This document shows, piece by piece, positions 1 through 8,205 of a stretch of 20,069 nucleotides of DNA (positions within the stretch are counted from its first letter, which is position 1; each line of letters begins with the position of its first letter). The notes under the pieces are model-generated. The model had not been told where the DNA came from. It saw only the letters and a program-made list of their open reading frames with translations, and ran no database searches. The stretch covers positions 1-20,069 of the forward strand of contig DXMG01000016.1 of NCBI GenBank assembly GCA_019414325.1, given 5' to 3'. The position numbers were made by a program, and so were the translations under genes. This DNA is from Collinsella sp. (GTDB taxonomy: Bacteria > Actinomycetota > Coriobacteriia > Coriobacteriales > Coriobacteriaceae).

Positions 1-864
1 GCCTATGAGTCGCAGACGGTCGAGGTGGCAGGCATTACCTATGAGTCGGTGGCTCACGGTACGTTCTATCGTGGCGATGCCAAGCTACAGGACGGCTTTT
101 ACCTGCACATCAAGATCACCAACAACAACACAAAGAACAGGACGTTCAGTTCCTTTAACGTGCATGCTGCCCAGGGCGATCTTGAGGCAGGCGACCCGTT
201 GTTTACTTCCGGCAAGGCGGCTGTGCTCGACTACGTTGCAAGCGAGGCCCCCGATGATCTGCACAAGGGAATTGACCTTTCCGAGAGGCCAGATATCGGC
301 CCGGGCGAGACCGTTGAGTACGTGTATTTCTGGGCGCCCAAGACGGCGTACTACGGGCCCATCACTGTCGAGTTCGTAGACGCTTATGCCCCCGCCAAGA
401 ATCATGAGGCCATGCACTTTGACACCACGGGATGCGAGACCAAGGAGTTCAAGGCGGCCGGCGGTGTGGCCGATTCTGGTGACGCGGCCAATATGACCGG
501 CATCGATTGCGCATCGTACAGTATCGAGGCCGCCGATGGGTACACGCTGGATTCGTCCAACGAAGAGCACGAAAAGGCAGACTTCTTCCACGACGAGACT
601 GGAGGACGCCTGAACATCAGCATCTTCCCGCGCTCGCCGGAGGAAGAGGTTGCAAGCCTAGAGCAGATCTACGAAGGTAAGGAGACAACAACCGACCAGG
701 TCGAGTACAACGGCATAACGTGGCTGCGCTTTACCGGTCCCGACAACGGCCATACACTGTTTGCGACGGCTCCCGCAACGGGTGAAACCGTCCGCGTGTC
801 GATCGGCTGGAAGATCGACTGGGATGCTGCCGTGCCCATGATGGAGGCGCTGAAGCTCAAGTAA
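1..864 (+). CDS. Secreted/lipoprotein-like protein with DUF5067-like domain, C-terminal part (5' end outside window)
   Basis: The reading frame is open from base 1 and ends at TAA 862-864, giving 287 visible residues; the real start lies to the left. A GTG at 25 is in frame but is not needed as a start, because the frame is open upstream and the protein reads on sensibly. The first ~125 residues form a beta-rich segment (FYLHIKITNNN, then a run of acidic and aromatic strands ending ITVEFVD) that resembles the Ig-like DUF5067/DUF4352 domains of Gram-positive exported lipoproteins. The remaining ~145 residues form a second compact domain starting near CASYSIEAADGYTL. No membrane segment is visible, so any signal peptide or lipobox would be in the missing part. 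The gene converges on the surface protein gene and is separated from it by a terminator. The family call is from memory of domain character. Exact function is unknown. Confidence 0.75.
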   Translation, partial: AYESQTVEVAGITYESVAHGTFYRGDAKLQDGFYLHIKITNNNTKNRTFSSFNVHAAQGDLEAGDPLFTSGKAAVLDYVASEAPDDLHKGIDLSERPDIGPGETVEYVYFWAPKTAYYGPITVEFVDAYAPAKNHEAMHFDTTGCETKEFKAAGGVADSGDAANMTGIDCASYSIEAADGYTLDSSNEEHEKADFFHDETGGRLNISIFPRSPEEEVASLEQIYEGKETTTDQVEYNGITWLRFTGPDNGHTLFATAPATGETVRVSIGWKIDWDAAVPMMEALKLK

Positions 865-891
865 CGCCGCGAGTCTCACGTCAGGCGACTC

Positions 892-926
892 AGGGCTGGC
901 TCCGAGTTATCAGGGCCAGCCCTTTT
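892..926 (+). terminator. Intrinsic terminator after the DUF5067-like gene
   Basis: An 8-bp GC-rich stem (GGGCTGGC 893-900 with GCCAGCCC 915-922), extended by an A-T pair (892/923), closes a 14-nt loop and runs into TTTT at 923-926. It lies 28 bases past the stop codon, between two convergent genes. The opposite strand lacks a T-run, so it mainly serves the + strand gene. Confidence 0.75.
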
Positions 927-973
927 GGTGTTCGATGAGCCGAGTCGGCGTCTCTCGCAAAGGTAACTGGGAG

Positions 974-3900
974 CTAGCGAGGCGTATCCGAATTGACCTC
1001 ATCGGCGGTGTCGTTTTCGAGCACCGTGCGGCGGGCGCTGTAGGCGACGAGGCCGGCGCCTGCCACGGCGAGTGCTGCAGCGGCTGCCGTAAGGGGAGCG
1101 TTGACATCGCCCGTGCCCGCAAGTGCGCCCGCTTTTCCGGAGCGCTTGTTATTGTCGTGGTCCTTGCCACTGCCGGAGCTGCTTCCGCCGGAGCCGCCGC
1201 CCTCGTCAGTACCGCCGCCACTTGAGCCACCATCGCCGTCCGCCGTCATCGGGGCGTCGTGAAGTCCTGTCGTATCCGCGCTATCGCATACGCCGACCTG
1301 AATTTCTGAGCGTTCGCATGCCGCGTCGGGCACATGAAGCTCGTGCAATACGGCACCCAGCGCCGAGTTTGCGCCCGGTCGGATTTCCTTGAGCGTTACG
1401 GGATCGAGCGCCACCAGGTCACGCGCCTTCGCATGCAGCGTTACGCGTTTGCCCACTTCGTCGCTCCAACTCTCGGGGATAGCGAAGCTCATGCGGAACT
1501 GTGCCGTGCAACCCGGTGCCAGCACGGCGTTGCCGTTGTCGGCTACCAGTGGGTGTGTTGCAAAACGTGTGCCCAGCGTCTCGAGCGCGTACTTCACGTG
1601 TGCCATGTCGTTGGCCGAAGCGTCTTCGGCAAGCTCTGGATCGTAGATCGAAGCCATGCGTGCGTTCGCTCCGAATCCGATGGATGCGCTGGAGAACGGC
1701 TGGCTGGAGCCCTCTCGGTACAGATCGATCGTGCCGGCGGTCAGCAAAGTGTTGCCGTCGTTTCGCACCGTGACCATGAAGGATTCGCCTGCTGCTCCGG
1801 GCACCACTGCGCCCGAGGTGGCAACCGCGCCCGTCGGAGTGGCACATGCCACCAAGGGTACTTCGATGCCGTGCAGCTCTGCCTCGCTCTGCCCCGCGCT
1901 CACAATGTGCGTGGCGAGCGCGGAGAGCATGCCTCCCGACGTCAAAAATGTCGTTATCTGATCGACGGGATGGTCCAGCTCGCACATCACGAACGGCTCC
2001 GTGAACAGATCGCCTGCCAAGGTGCTGGCGAAGATGCGGAAGTGCTTGCCCATCACTGCTACCGGGTTGCCTTCTTCGTCGTAGGTTTGCCCCACCTTGC
2101 CATCGGTGTTCTCTACATAGAGCGCGCACCTGCCGTTGTTGCTTACGCTAAACGATGCCGGGCCACAGCCTGCGGCACCCACGGGCTGCGTTGCAAATGC
2201 CGATGCGCCTCGCGTCCAAGTAATATGCTGCAGTTGCTCGTTGACGGTAGCCAAAAAGCCCGTGTGCTGCGGCCACGGCACCGCGTGGGGTACTGTGGCA
2301 TCTGGCGACATAACGCCCCAGCTCGCAATGGACTGGCCGATCACGGCGTACGATGCACAGCCACAACCGCCTGCGGTCTCGTATGCAATGGGCACCACCA
2401 TTTTGCCGTTGATATTCTCGGGCGCGCCGAGCTCGATGCTCGACGGTGCCTGCGGAAAGCGGAGGACCTGACGGAACGTGAGACTGTCGCCCGAAACGTC
2501 CGACCACAGGGTAAAGCACTCCAGCGCAACCTCGGCCTCGCTGCCGAGCGTCTTTTCTGCGGTGGTTCCGCGGCGGTGGAGGTAGGCGCCCGACAGGCGC
2601 CCGTCGACAAGTGTCTTGCCCACCGTGATGCGTGGGCACTGCAGGCAATGGTAGCCATCCTCCTGAAGGCGGCCGCGCGAGATGCTGCGCCACGACGTGT
2701 GCGATATCACGCGAACTCCGTCGTTGCTTATGCGCAGGCGCACAACGGACAGTATGCCGGATGTGCTCGCCGTATCGAAAAGGGTGTTGTCGCCGGCGGG
2801 GCGCACGCCCGAGACCAGCAGCACGTAGGCGTCCTGGTTTCCTCTTCCGTCCGTATATTCCACTACGTCGAAGTCGTAATCGTATATGCTGTCGCGCTCC
2901 ACGTCGCCCTCGCCAAACCCAAGGGGAAAGTCCACAGGCGTGGGAGCGGACCACGTCCCGTTTGCCTTTGTGTGTACCACCAGGCGCGAGCGACCATTGT
3001 CGCCGTAGCGCACCGAGGCGATACGGAACAGGCATTCTACGCCGGCAATCATTGCCAGCTTCATGTGGGCTTCGCTGAGCACGCCAGCAAACAGCACGTT
3101 GTCGCTCGAGGGCTTGATGCCGCCACGCTCGTCCTCCGACACGCCGGCAGAATCGGCGTTCGGGTCGGCAACGGTGTTCGTTGCCTGACCGATGTAGGTG
3201 TACTCATACATCGGCGCGGCGTTTTCGTCGTTCTCTATCAGTGCATGGACGAAATGCTCGATCTGTCCCGTGTCGTCGCTTTCTGCATCCGCCTCGAGCT
3301 CAATGCGCGTGACCGCCCGATCCCAATCGCGCACGACAGGCGCGGCGTTTACGGCAGTGGCCTTAACCTCAGCGCGTGCGAGCAGCTCGGCGTTGGTGAC
3401 GATGGTGGCCGATGCGATAAATTGCGGCACGCCGCCCGCCTCGATGTTGCCGGGCATGCCGAAGCGGGCATCCAACGTGTAAGGCGTATCTCCACCCAAT
3501 GCGAGCTCAGAGCGCTGGAGCACATACTGGTTGCTATTGTTCACCGACATATTCCACGAATCGAGGAGTGTGGGCCACGATCCCGACCAAGCCTTGGTGG
3601 TCCACTTGAACATTACGAACTGGAGTATCACATCGACATCGACGTCTGCACCCACGCGCAGCCGCGGAAGCTGGTGCCCGTCCGCCTTCTCGTACCCAAT
3701 GAACAGGGTGAGGGATGCGGCGCCACGCACGGCAGACGAGGCGACGCCTGCAACGCCGGCGCCAAAGGTAACGGCAAGCCCGATCTGGATGGTGAATGAG
3801 CCCGACGTGTTGGAATAGTCGAGCGAAATGTTCTTGAAAAACGCCGCGCCGCTGCCGTGCGTGTGGGCACCCACGGCGAGCGCCAGCTTCGCCAGCACCC

Positions 3901-5341
3901 AGGGGTTGACGTTTAGGAAAAAGGGCACCGGTCCTAGGGTAAACTGCTCGGTCCAATTGAGGTCGGTTCTTACCTGGAAGAGGGCCTTAATATTGCCGTA
4001 TGCGGGGTCGTTGTTGCTGCCCCAGGTTTTGCCTACCCAATCGTAGGCGAGCGATCCGTACACCTGTGTGGCGATATCCATCGTGAACAGCAGCGTGCAA
4101 TGGTGGCGAAGGAGCTTGGTGTTTCTTGGATCAGTGCCCGAACCGGCACTCATGCTCTTGTACTGATTCCACTTCCCTTCCATCTCGTCGAGGTAGCGGT
4201 TTGCCTGCTTGGCGCCCGACTCGCGCGGCGATTTCTTCCAGTATTCCAGATCAGGGTTGCCCGAATCGTTCATATAGCTGGCTGGTTTGTATCCTCCGCC
4301 AAACAGCACGTACCCGGCAAAAGAGAAATCGAACAAAATGGGGAATGAGGGCATCCAGCACGTGAACTTATTGCCGCCGATGCCGGGAAACGCCGCCGGA
4401 AAATCAAACGGAGTGATCTCTTGGTCCATGGTAGTAGGAATGATGGTGGTCGAGCCCGATTCTGCCTTTGCGGCCGGCGCGGTGACAACGGCCATGGGAG
4501 AGGAGAGCGTGTAGGTTTTGCCCTGATAGTCGAGCACAAAGCGCAGCTTGCATCCTTCCTCCAGAAGGCCCGATGCCGCATCGAGGAACTTGTCTTCGAG
4601 CGTGAATGTCGCCAGATTATCCGAACCCGATGCACCGGCCTTGACTTGGCCAATTTGCGTGACGGTTTCGGGCGAGCTGCCCGTGGCGGGCAATACCTTG
4701 TTGATGCACAGCGTTGCCTGTCCACCCTGTGGCAGATGTGCCTGCACGGTAAAGGAGTGCGTATCGGGCTGTTCGTTTGCCGTGTCGTCCTTCGGCAATG
4801 CCATGAACGTGGCTTCAGCGTACTGGATGTCCCATTCGTCGAATGTGAGCTGGCGAAAGTACGGCTCGCCATCGGAGAGCGGACGTGTGGGTGCGGTAAT
4901 GGCGGTGCCGCCTTGGACACGCGCGAGGGGAATCTCGACATCGCGGTAGCCTTTCATGCTGATGGAGATACCGCCGTTAAAGTCGTACGCGTCAAGGAGT
5001 GTTGCCTCGTCCACGTAGCCTTCCGAAAGCGGCGCGACCTCAAAAATGGCCGTGCCTTCGTCATCGGTAGTGGCGGTGAGCTGCTTGCCTGCGGCATAGC
5101 GCGATGTGAGCGTGACCTGGGCACCCGCGATGGGCGTATTCTTGTTGGCGACATCGACCACGACCACACCAAACATGGTGCGCGAGAGAACGAGCACCCT
5201 GAAGGGGTCTTTTTCGTCGGCATAGGCTTCGGTGGGCGCGAACGGCAATATGAAGGCGTTTGCGCTTCCTGGCACGCGCGGCAACATAATGCTCGCCAGC
5301 GAGGACGCTCCGGCAACAAGTAACGAACGGCGATCAAGCAT
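974..5341 (-). CDS. Very large Tat-exported, cell-wall-anchored surface protein with LAGTG sorting signal
   Basis: A 1455-residue protein. Start chosen at ATG 5341: GGGAG sits 6 bases upstream, and this start puts a twin-arginine signal at the N-terminus (MLDRRSLLVAGASS, hydrophobic stretch to ~21, possible cleavage after SANA at ~29). The longer in-frame TTG at 5437 has no ribosome site and would bury the signal. Residues ~58-145 look like a carboxypeptidase-regulatory/Ig-like domain (GAQVTLTS, TTDDEGTAIFEV). The middle (~310-620) is rich in aromatic residues and glycine and is not recognised. Residues ~700-1150 are repeated beta strands, perhaps a propeller, and ~1200-1330 resemble a CARDB-type Ig fold. 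A Gly/Ser/Asp linker leads to LAGTGD (residues 1407-1412, DNA 1106-1123), a hydrophobic span and an RR-containing tail, which is the layout of a sortase signal. It lies downstream of the LuxR-type gene on the same strand, 158 bases away. Ligand and role are unknown; adhesion or polymer binding is only a guess. Confidence 0.85.
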   Translation of the reverse strand: MLDRRSLLVAGASSLASIMLPRVPGSANAFILPFAPTEAYADEKDPFRVLVLSRTMFGVVVVDVANKNTPIAGAQVTLTSRYAAGKQLTATTDDEGTAIFEVAPLSEGYVDEATLLDAYDFNGGISISMKGYRDVEIPLARVQGGTAITAPTRPLSDGEPYFRQLTFDEWDIQYAEATFMALPKDDTANEQPDTHSFTVQAHLPQGGQATLCINKVLPATGSSPETVTQIGQVKAGASGSDNLATFTLEDKFLDAASGLLEEGCKLRFVLDYQGKTYTLSSPMAVVTAPAAKAESGSTTIIPTTMDQEITPFDFPAAFPGIGGNKFTCWMPSFPILFDFSFAGYVLFGGGYKPASYMNDSGNPDLEYWKKSPRESGAKQANRYLDEMEGKWNQYKSMSAGSGTDPRNTKLLRHHCTLLFTMDIATQVYGSLAYDWVGKTWGSNNDPAYGNIKALFQVRTDLNWTEQFTLGPVPFFLNVNPWVLAKLALAVGAHTHGSGAAFFKNISLDYSNTSGSFTIQIGLAVTFGAGVAGVASSAVRGAASLTLFIGYEKADGHQLPRLRVGADVDVDVILQFVMFKWTTKAWSGSWPTLLDSWNMSVNNSNQYVLQRSELALGGDTPYTLDARFGMPGNIEAGGVPQFIASATIVTNAELLARAEVKATAVNAAPVVRDWDRAVTRIELEADAESDDTGQIEHFVHALIENDENAAPMYEYTYIGQATNTVADPNADSAGVSEDERGGIKPSSDNVLFAGVLSEAHMKLAMIAGVECLFRIASVRYGDNGRSRLVVHTKANGTWSAPTPVDFPLGFGEGDVERDSIYDYDFDVVEYTDGRGNQDAYVLLVSGVRPAGDNTLFDTASTSGILSVVRLRISNDGVRVISHTSWRSISRGRLQEDGYHCLQCPRITVGKTLVDGRLSGAYLHRRGTTAEKTLGSEAEVALECFTLWSDVSGDSLTFRQVLRFPQAPSSIELGAPENINGKMVVPIAYETAGGCGCASYAVIGQSIASWGVMSPDATVPHAVPWPQHTGFLATVNEQLQHITWTRGASAFATQPVGAAGCGPASFSVSNNGRCALYVENTDGKVGQTYDEEGNPVAVMGKHFRIFASTLAGDLFTEPFVMCELDHPVDQITTFLTSGGMLSALATHIVSAGQSEAELHGIEVPLVACATPTGAVATSGAVVPGAAGESFMVTVRNDGNTLLTAGTIDLYREGSSQPFSSASIGFGANARMASIYDPELAEDASANDMAHVKYALETLGTRFATHPLVADNGNAVLAPGCTAQFRMSFAIPESWSDEVGKRVTLHAKARDLVALDPVTLKEIRPGANSALGAVLHELHVPDAACERSEIQVGVCDSADTTGLHDAPMTADGDGGSSGGGTDEGGGSGGSSSGSGKDHDNNKRSGKAGALAGTGDVNAPLTAAAAALAVAGAGLVAYSARRTVLENDTADEVNSDTPR

Positions 5342-5447
5342 CTTTGGCTCCCATCCCGCAGGCATCGGTGGAAATAATCCAATTTTGCGAGAAGGCATCC
5401 TGTCACGGTAGTGCCGTTCGATGGCCAAAATGTCCAATTTGAGCGCG

Positions 5448-5478
5448 CGAAAGCGTCAGGCCCCCCGGAGCGCTTTCG
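5448..5478 (-). repeat. Inverted repeat between LuxR-type gene and surface protein gene
   Basis: CGAAAGCG (5448-5455) and CGCTTTCG (5471-5478) form a perfect 8-bp stem with a 15-nt GC-rich loop. It lies in the 158-bp gap between the LuxR-type gene and the surface protein gene. No T-run follows on either strand, so it is not a standard terminator. It could be an operator for the LuxR-type protein or an attenuating hairpin. Confidence 0.4.
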
Positions 5479-5499
5479 ATACGCCGGGCAGTCTGGCCG

Positions 5500-6504
5500 C
5501 TAGCGCAACATGTGGGCAACCAGCTCGGCGCGAGTTCCGATACCAAGCTTGGCATACACTCCTGATAGGCGGTTTTTAACAGTGCCCGGCGATACTTCCA
5601 TGTGGCGTGCGATTTCGGCGTTGGTCCATCCGCGGCAGGCGAGCATGGCCATGGTGAATTCCGTGGTCGTTAGATCGTCGGCCACGTCCTCGCCCGAATC
5701 AGGGTTGTGGATGCGCCGCCAGCCGTAGCTGAAGCGGTACGTGATCTCGATGATGCGCGCGAAGTCGTCTGGGTATTGCGTTTTTAGGCACGCCTCGATG
5801 AGCCCCTGTAAAAGGCCGTGGTGCTCGCCAATGAGCTCGATAAGGCCGTCGGGGCGCGCAATGCCCCAAGCGGCTCCGAAGTGTGCCTTTGCGGCGTCGA
5901 TGTCCTTGAGGCTCATGCATGCCATGGAAGCTGCCAGGTGCAGGAACAGTTCCGAGATCGGATAACTTCCCTGTTTCATGATCAGGGCGTTTTCCGCCAT
6001 GCCCAGACTGCGGCCATATTCGCCGCGCAGGTACAGGGCATGCGCCATCACGTAGCTGGCGAACAGGCGCAGGCCTTCGGGCAGATGCGCCGCAAGCGGA
6101 TAAAACTCTTCGGCGGAATACGGGGAAGGCAAGTGCAGCAGGACGCTCGCGGCCGAGGCGAACAGGATATGCGTGGCGTGGATAGCGGATGATTCCTCGT
6201 CGGCCGGCGTATCGAGGATGCCCGCAAGGCACCGGCGGGCGTCGGCGATACGGTTGAGCGACAGACTGGCATATCCGCAGATAAAGCATGCGGAATAGCG
6301 CAGTGCGGGGTCGGTGGCGTCAAGATAGGGGCGTGCTGTCTTGGCAGCGAGGGTGGCCTGTCCGCGAAAGTACAGCGCTTCTGCCGTGGCGATGGTGCGT
6401 GAATCGGGGTCGGAAATGCCTGCAACCGCAGCGTCAATCTGCCCCGGCACAAAGGCGGTGCACATCAACGGCATGGGAACGCATGGGTAGCCATCGCAGT
6501 CCAT
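5500..6504 (-). CDS. LuxR-family transcriptional regulator with helical sensor region
   Basis: A 334-residue protein from ATG 6504, which has GGGAG seven bases upstream; a longer frame begins at 6711 but lacks a ribosome site. The C-terminal ~57 residues are a clear LuxR/GerE helix-turn-helix (LTTTEFTMAMLACRGWTNAE, then IARHMEVSPGTVKNRL and a final AELVAHML). The first ~270 residues are alpha-helical with alternating small and aromatic residues (for example ARRCLAGIL, AHALYLRGEYGRSLGMAENA), like the TPR/MalT-type regions of stand-alone LuxR regulators. No receiver domain, P-loop or membrane segment is visible. It is the upstream neighbour of the surface protein gene on the same strand, so it is likely its local regulator. 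The inducing signal cannot be told from sequence. Confidence 0.88.
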   Translation of the reverse strand: MDCDGYPCVPMPLMCTAFVPGQIDAAVAGISDPDSRTIATAEALYFRGQATLAAKTARPYLDATDPALRYSACFICGYASLSLNRIADARRCLAGILDTPADEESSAIHATHILFASAASVLLHLPSPYSAEEFYPLAAHLPEGLRLFASYVMAHALYLRGEYGRSLGMAENALIMKQGSYPISELFLHLAASMACMSLKDIDAAKAHFGAAWGIARPDGLIELIGEHHGLLQGLIEACLKTQYPDDFARIIEITYRFSYGWRRIHNPDSGEDVADDLTTTEFTMAMLACRGWTNAEIARHMEVSPGTVKNRLSGVYAKLGIGTRAELVAHMLR

Positions 6505-6777
6505 CTTCCATCTCCCAACAGCTGGCAACAATGCAGCAATTGCACTCCTGTTGCTCGGGACCGGAATTTGTGGGTATCGCCTACGATTATGCCGAACGTA
6601 TAAAGGAAGACTAGCGGCTCTCTTGATTCCGAGGTCGAAGGGGGCGTTGTGCAAGGCATATGGGGCCGAGTGGAAGTGGATCAAAAGAGCGTTACTTGAC
6701 GTTTCATGCATAATGCCAACCGTCCCGCGACATCACGTTCGCAGCGCGCAGGGGCCGGAGAACCTTCGCGATGAGAG
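6505..6777. other. Intergenic region between divergent LuxR-type and PadR genes
   Basis: This 273-bp stretch has no credible coding frame. It must hold the promoter of the LuxR-type gene on the - strand, but no -35/-10 pair close to consensus was found; several AT-rich hexamers (for example near 6590-6600) are possible. The PadR promoter begins at its right edge. Confidence 0.5.
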
Positions 6778-6806
6778 TTGACGTTTAATACCTTGCATCG
6801 TATAGT
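6778..6806 (+). promoter_or_regulatory. Strong sigma-70-type promoter of the padR operon
   Basis: TTGACG (6778-6783) and TATAGT (6801-6806) are separated by exactly 17 bases, close to the housekeeping consensus. Transcription would begin near 6813, about 30 bases before the PadR start codon. Confidence 0.8.
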
Positions 6807-6823
6807 GTGTATAGCACAGTATA
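6801..6823 (+). promoter_or_regulatory. Palindromic operator over the -10 box, probable PadR autoregulation site
   Basis: TATAGTGTG (6801-6809) and CACAGTATA (6815-6823) form an inverted repeat matching at 8 of 9 positions around a 5-base spacer. It covers the -10 hexamer and the expected start of transcription. PadR repressors commonly bind AT-rich dyads of this size in their own promoters, so binding here would block polymerase. Confidence 0.65.
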
Positions 6824-6843
6824 TGACGAGAGGAGGTGTGCGG

Positions 6844-7164
6844 ATGGAGGCACAGATGAAGCGCGGCTTCCTGGAGGCCTGCGTGCTCGCGGCCGTCTCC
6901 GGCGAGGAGTCCTACGGCTACCAGATCGTGAAGGACGTACCGGCGAGCATGGGGCTCACGGAGTCGACGCTCTACCCGCTGCTCAAGCGCCTGGAGAAGG
7001 CCGGGTGCATCACGGCGCGCTCCGCCGAGCACAACGGGCGGCTGCGCCGGTACTACCGCATCACGGACGACGGGCGAGCGCGCATCGAGGAGTTCCTGGC
7101 CGAGTGGCCGTCCGTACGGGAGATTTACGCATACGTTGAGGAGGCGCACCATGACGCGCGATGA
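6844..7164 (+). CDS. PadR-family transcriptional repressor
   Basis: A 106-residue protein. The start is ATG 6844, preceded by GAGGAGG seven bases away; upstream in-frame starts at 6778 (TTG, part of the -35 box) and 6823 would fall inside the promoter and operator. The sequence shows the PadR winged helix: KRGFLEACVLAAVSGEESYGYQ at the N-terminus, ESTLYPLLKRLEKAG as recognition helix, and a wing with RRYYRITDDGRARIEEF. It is a short (subfamily 2-like) PadR protein lacking the large C-terminal effector domain. The stop overlaps the DUF1700 gene by 14 bases, indicating translational coupling. PadR with DUF1700 is a common pair, in which the membrane partner may hold or signal to the repressor. 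Base composition is strikingly GC-rich compared with neighbours. Confidence 0.93.
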   Translation: MEAQMKRGFLEACVLAAVSGEESYGYQIVKDVPASMGLTESTLYPLLKRLEKAGCITARSAEHNGRLRRYYRITDDGRARIEEFLAEWPSVREIYAYVEEAHHDAR

Positions 7165-7774
7165 GTTTCTGGGCCGGTTGGGCGAGCTGCTCGCCTGCCT
7201 GCCGGCCGAGCAGGTGGAGGAGACCAAGGCGTTCTATGCGGAGGCCATCGCCGACCGCATGGAGGACGGTATGAGCGAGGAGGAGGCCGTGGCCGCCATG
7301 GGCACGCCCGGCGAGGTGGCGGAGGCCACGCTCGACGACCTGCCCGCCGTGCCGCGCGCGATCGCGAGGACGCGCCGGCGCAGCACCGCGCTGCTGTGGG
7401 TGCTGGCCATCGTGGGCTCCCCGGTGTGGGTGCCGCTGCTCGCCGCCTTCGCCGCCGTGGCCGTCACGGTCTATATCTGCATCTGGGTGCTGGCGCTCTG
7501 CGTGTGGATCGTCGCGGTGGCACTCGGGGGCGTGGGCGTAGTTGGGCTCCTGCTTGCCGTAAGCGGCGTCATCATCGGCCACTTCCCGTACGCCCTCGCC
7601 TCGGCGGGCGTGGGGCTCGGCCTCGTCGGCGTGGCGCTCTTCGTTGGTGCTGGCGCTTGGGCAGCCTCAAAACAAATTGCGCGCCTCTCGGCGCTCTGGG
7701 CGAGGAAGGCCGCCTCGCCCTTCTGGAAGGGTAAGGGCGAGAAGGGCGGCGCTGCCGCGCATCTCGCGGCGTAG
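7151..7774 (+). CDS. DUF1700 (HAAS) membrane protein, PadR partner
   Basis: A 207-residue protein from ATG 7151, with GAGGAGG just upstream inside the padR gene; a longer frame from 7136 is unlikely. The first ~65 residues are the DUF1700/HAAS helical domain (MTRDEFLGRLGELLACLP, then EEEAVAAMGTPGEVAEATL), which is cytoplasmic. It is followed by about four hydrophobic segments (residues ~78-180) and a short basic/glycine tail (WKGKGEKGG). The gene overlaps padR by 14 bases and is followed 15 bases later by a short membrane protein, so all three form one operon. In known families such proteins accompany PadR regulators and envelope-stress genes; the exact role is not established. Confidence 0.85.
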   Translation: MTRDEFLGRLGELLACLPAEQVEETKAFYAEAIADRMEDGMSEEEAVAAMGTPGEVAEATLDDLPAVPRAIARTRRRSTALLWVLAIVGSPVWVPLLAAFAAVAVTVYICIWVLALCVWIVAVALGGVGVVGLLLAVSGVIIGHFPYALASAGVGLGLVGVALFVGAGAWAASKQIARLSALWARKAASPFWKGKGEKGGAAAHLAA

Positions 7775-7789
7775 AAAGGAGTGAGTACC

Positions 7790-8044
7790 ATGACCAGTGC
7801 GAAGAAGATCTACCTCGCCGTGGCGGGCGGGCTCGTTGCCGCGGGTGTTGTCCTCGCGGGCATTGGCTTTATCGCTTCGGGTTTCGACCCGGCCGTGTTC
7901 ACAACCCATATAGACACACGCGACAGCACCATCGTGCTCGGCGGCGTCGAGGTGGACGACCCGATGGGCCTCCCCCTCATCGAGCAGCTCGCCAATCTGG
8001 GCGAGATCGACACCTCCGGCGTCGCGGATCCCGCCGCGCCCTAG
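7790..8044 (+). CDS. Short single-pass membrane protein, probably the N-terminal stub of a DUF4097-type protein
   Basis: An 84-residue protein from ATG 7790; AAAGGAG lies 8 bases upstream, while the GTG at 7781 overlaps that site. Residues ~6-32 form one hydrophobic segment (YLAVAGGLVAAGVVLAGIGF), followed by a soluble region containing DTRDSTIVLGGVEVDDP. PadR-DUF1700 operons normally continue with a DUF4097 beta-solenoid protein that begins with just such a membrane helix. Here the frame stops after 84 residues, and no beta-solenoid coding is visible in 8045-8205. It may be a truncated relic or a genuinely short protein. It shares the high G+C of the operon. Confidence 0.6.
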   Translation: MTSAKKIYLAVAGGLVAAGVVLAGIGFIASGFDPAVFTTHIDTRDSTIVLGGVEVDDPMGLPLIEQLANLGEIDTSGVADPAAP

Positions 8045-8205
8045 GCGCAGCGAGCCCGGGCGCTCTGCCCGCCAAGCTGCGTAAGCCGGCGAAACCCGAA
8101 CCTCAACCTCTACGCAACTGGCCCCAAGCCTGCGCCGATTCGCTCTCAGCGCCGCGCGGGGGCCCGTGACGCATGCCCAAAAAGGTACGAGGAGAAAGGA
8201 ACGCG

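Noticed and set aside
1334..3799. 821-residue open frame on the + strand
   Set aside because: It lies wholly antisense to the surface protein gene, has the low-complexity Arg/Ala/His/Cys composition of a shadow frame, no ribosome site and no recognisable domain.
5342..5437. 32-residue extension of the surface protein from a TTG
   Set aside because: No ribosome site, and it would place the twin-arginine signal internally.
6505..6711. N-terminal extension of the LuxR-type regulator
   Set aside because: The ATG at 6504 has a well-spaced GGGAG; the upstream residues do not look like part of the domain.
8050..8073. GC-rich hairpin after the short membrane protein as a terminator
   Set aside because: Short stem and no T-run; a gene-like start with its own ribosome site follows at 8206.
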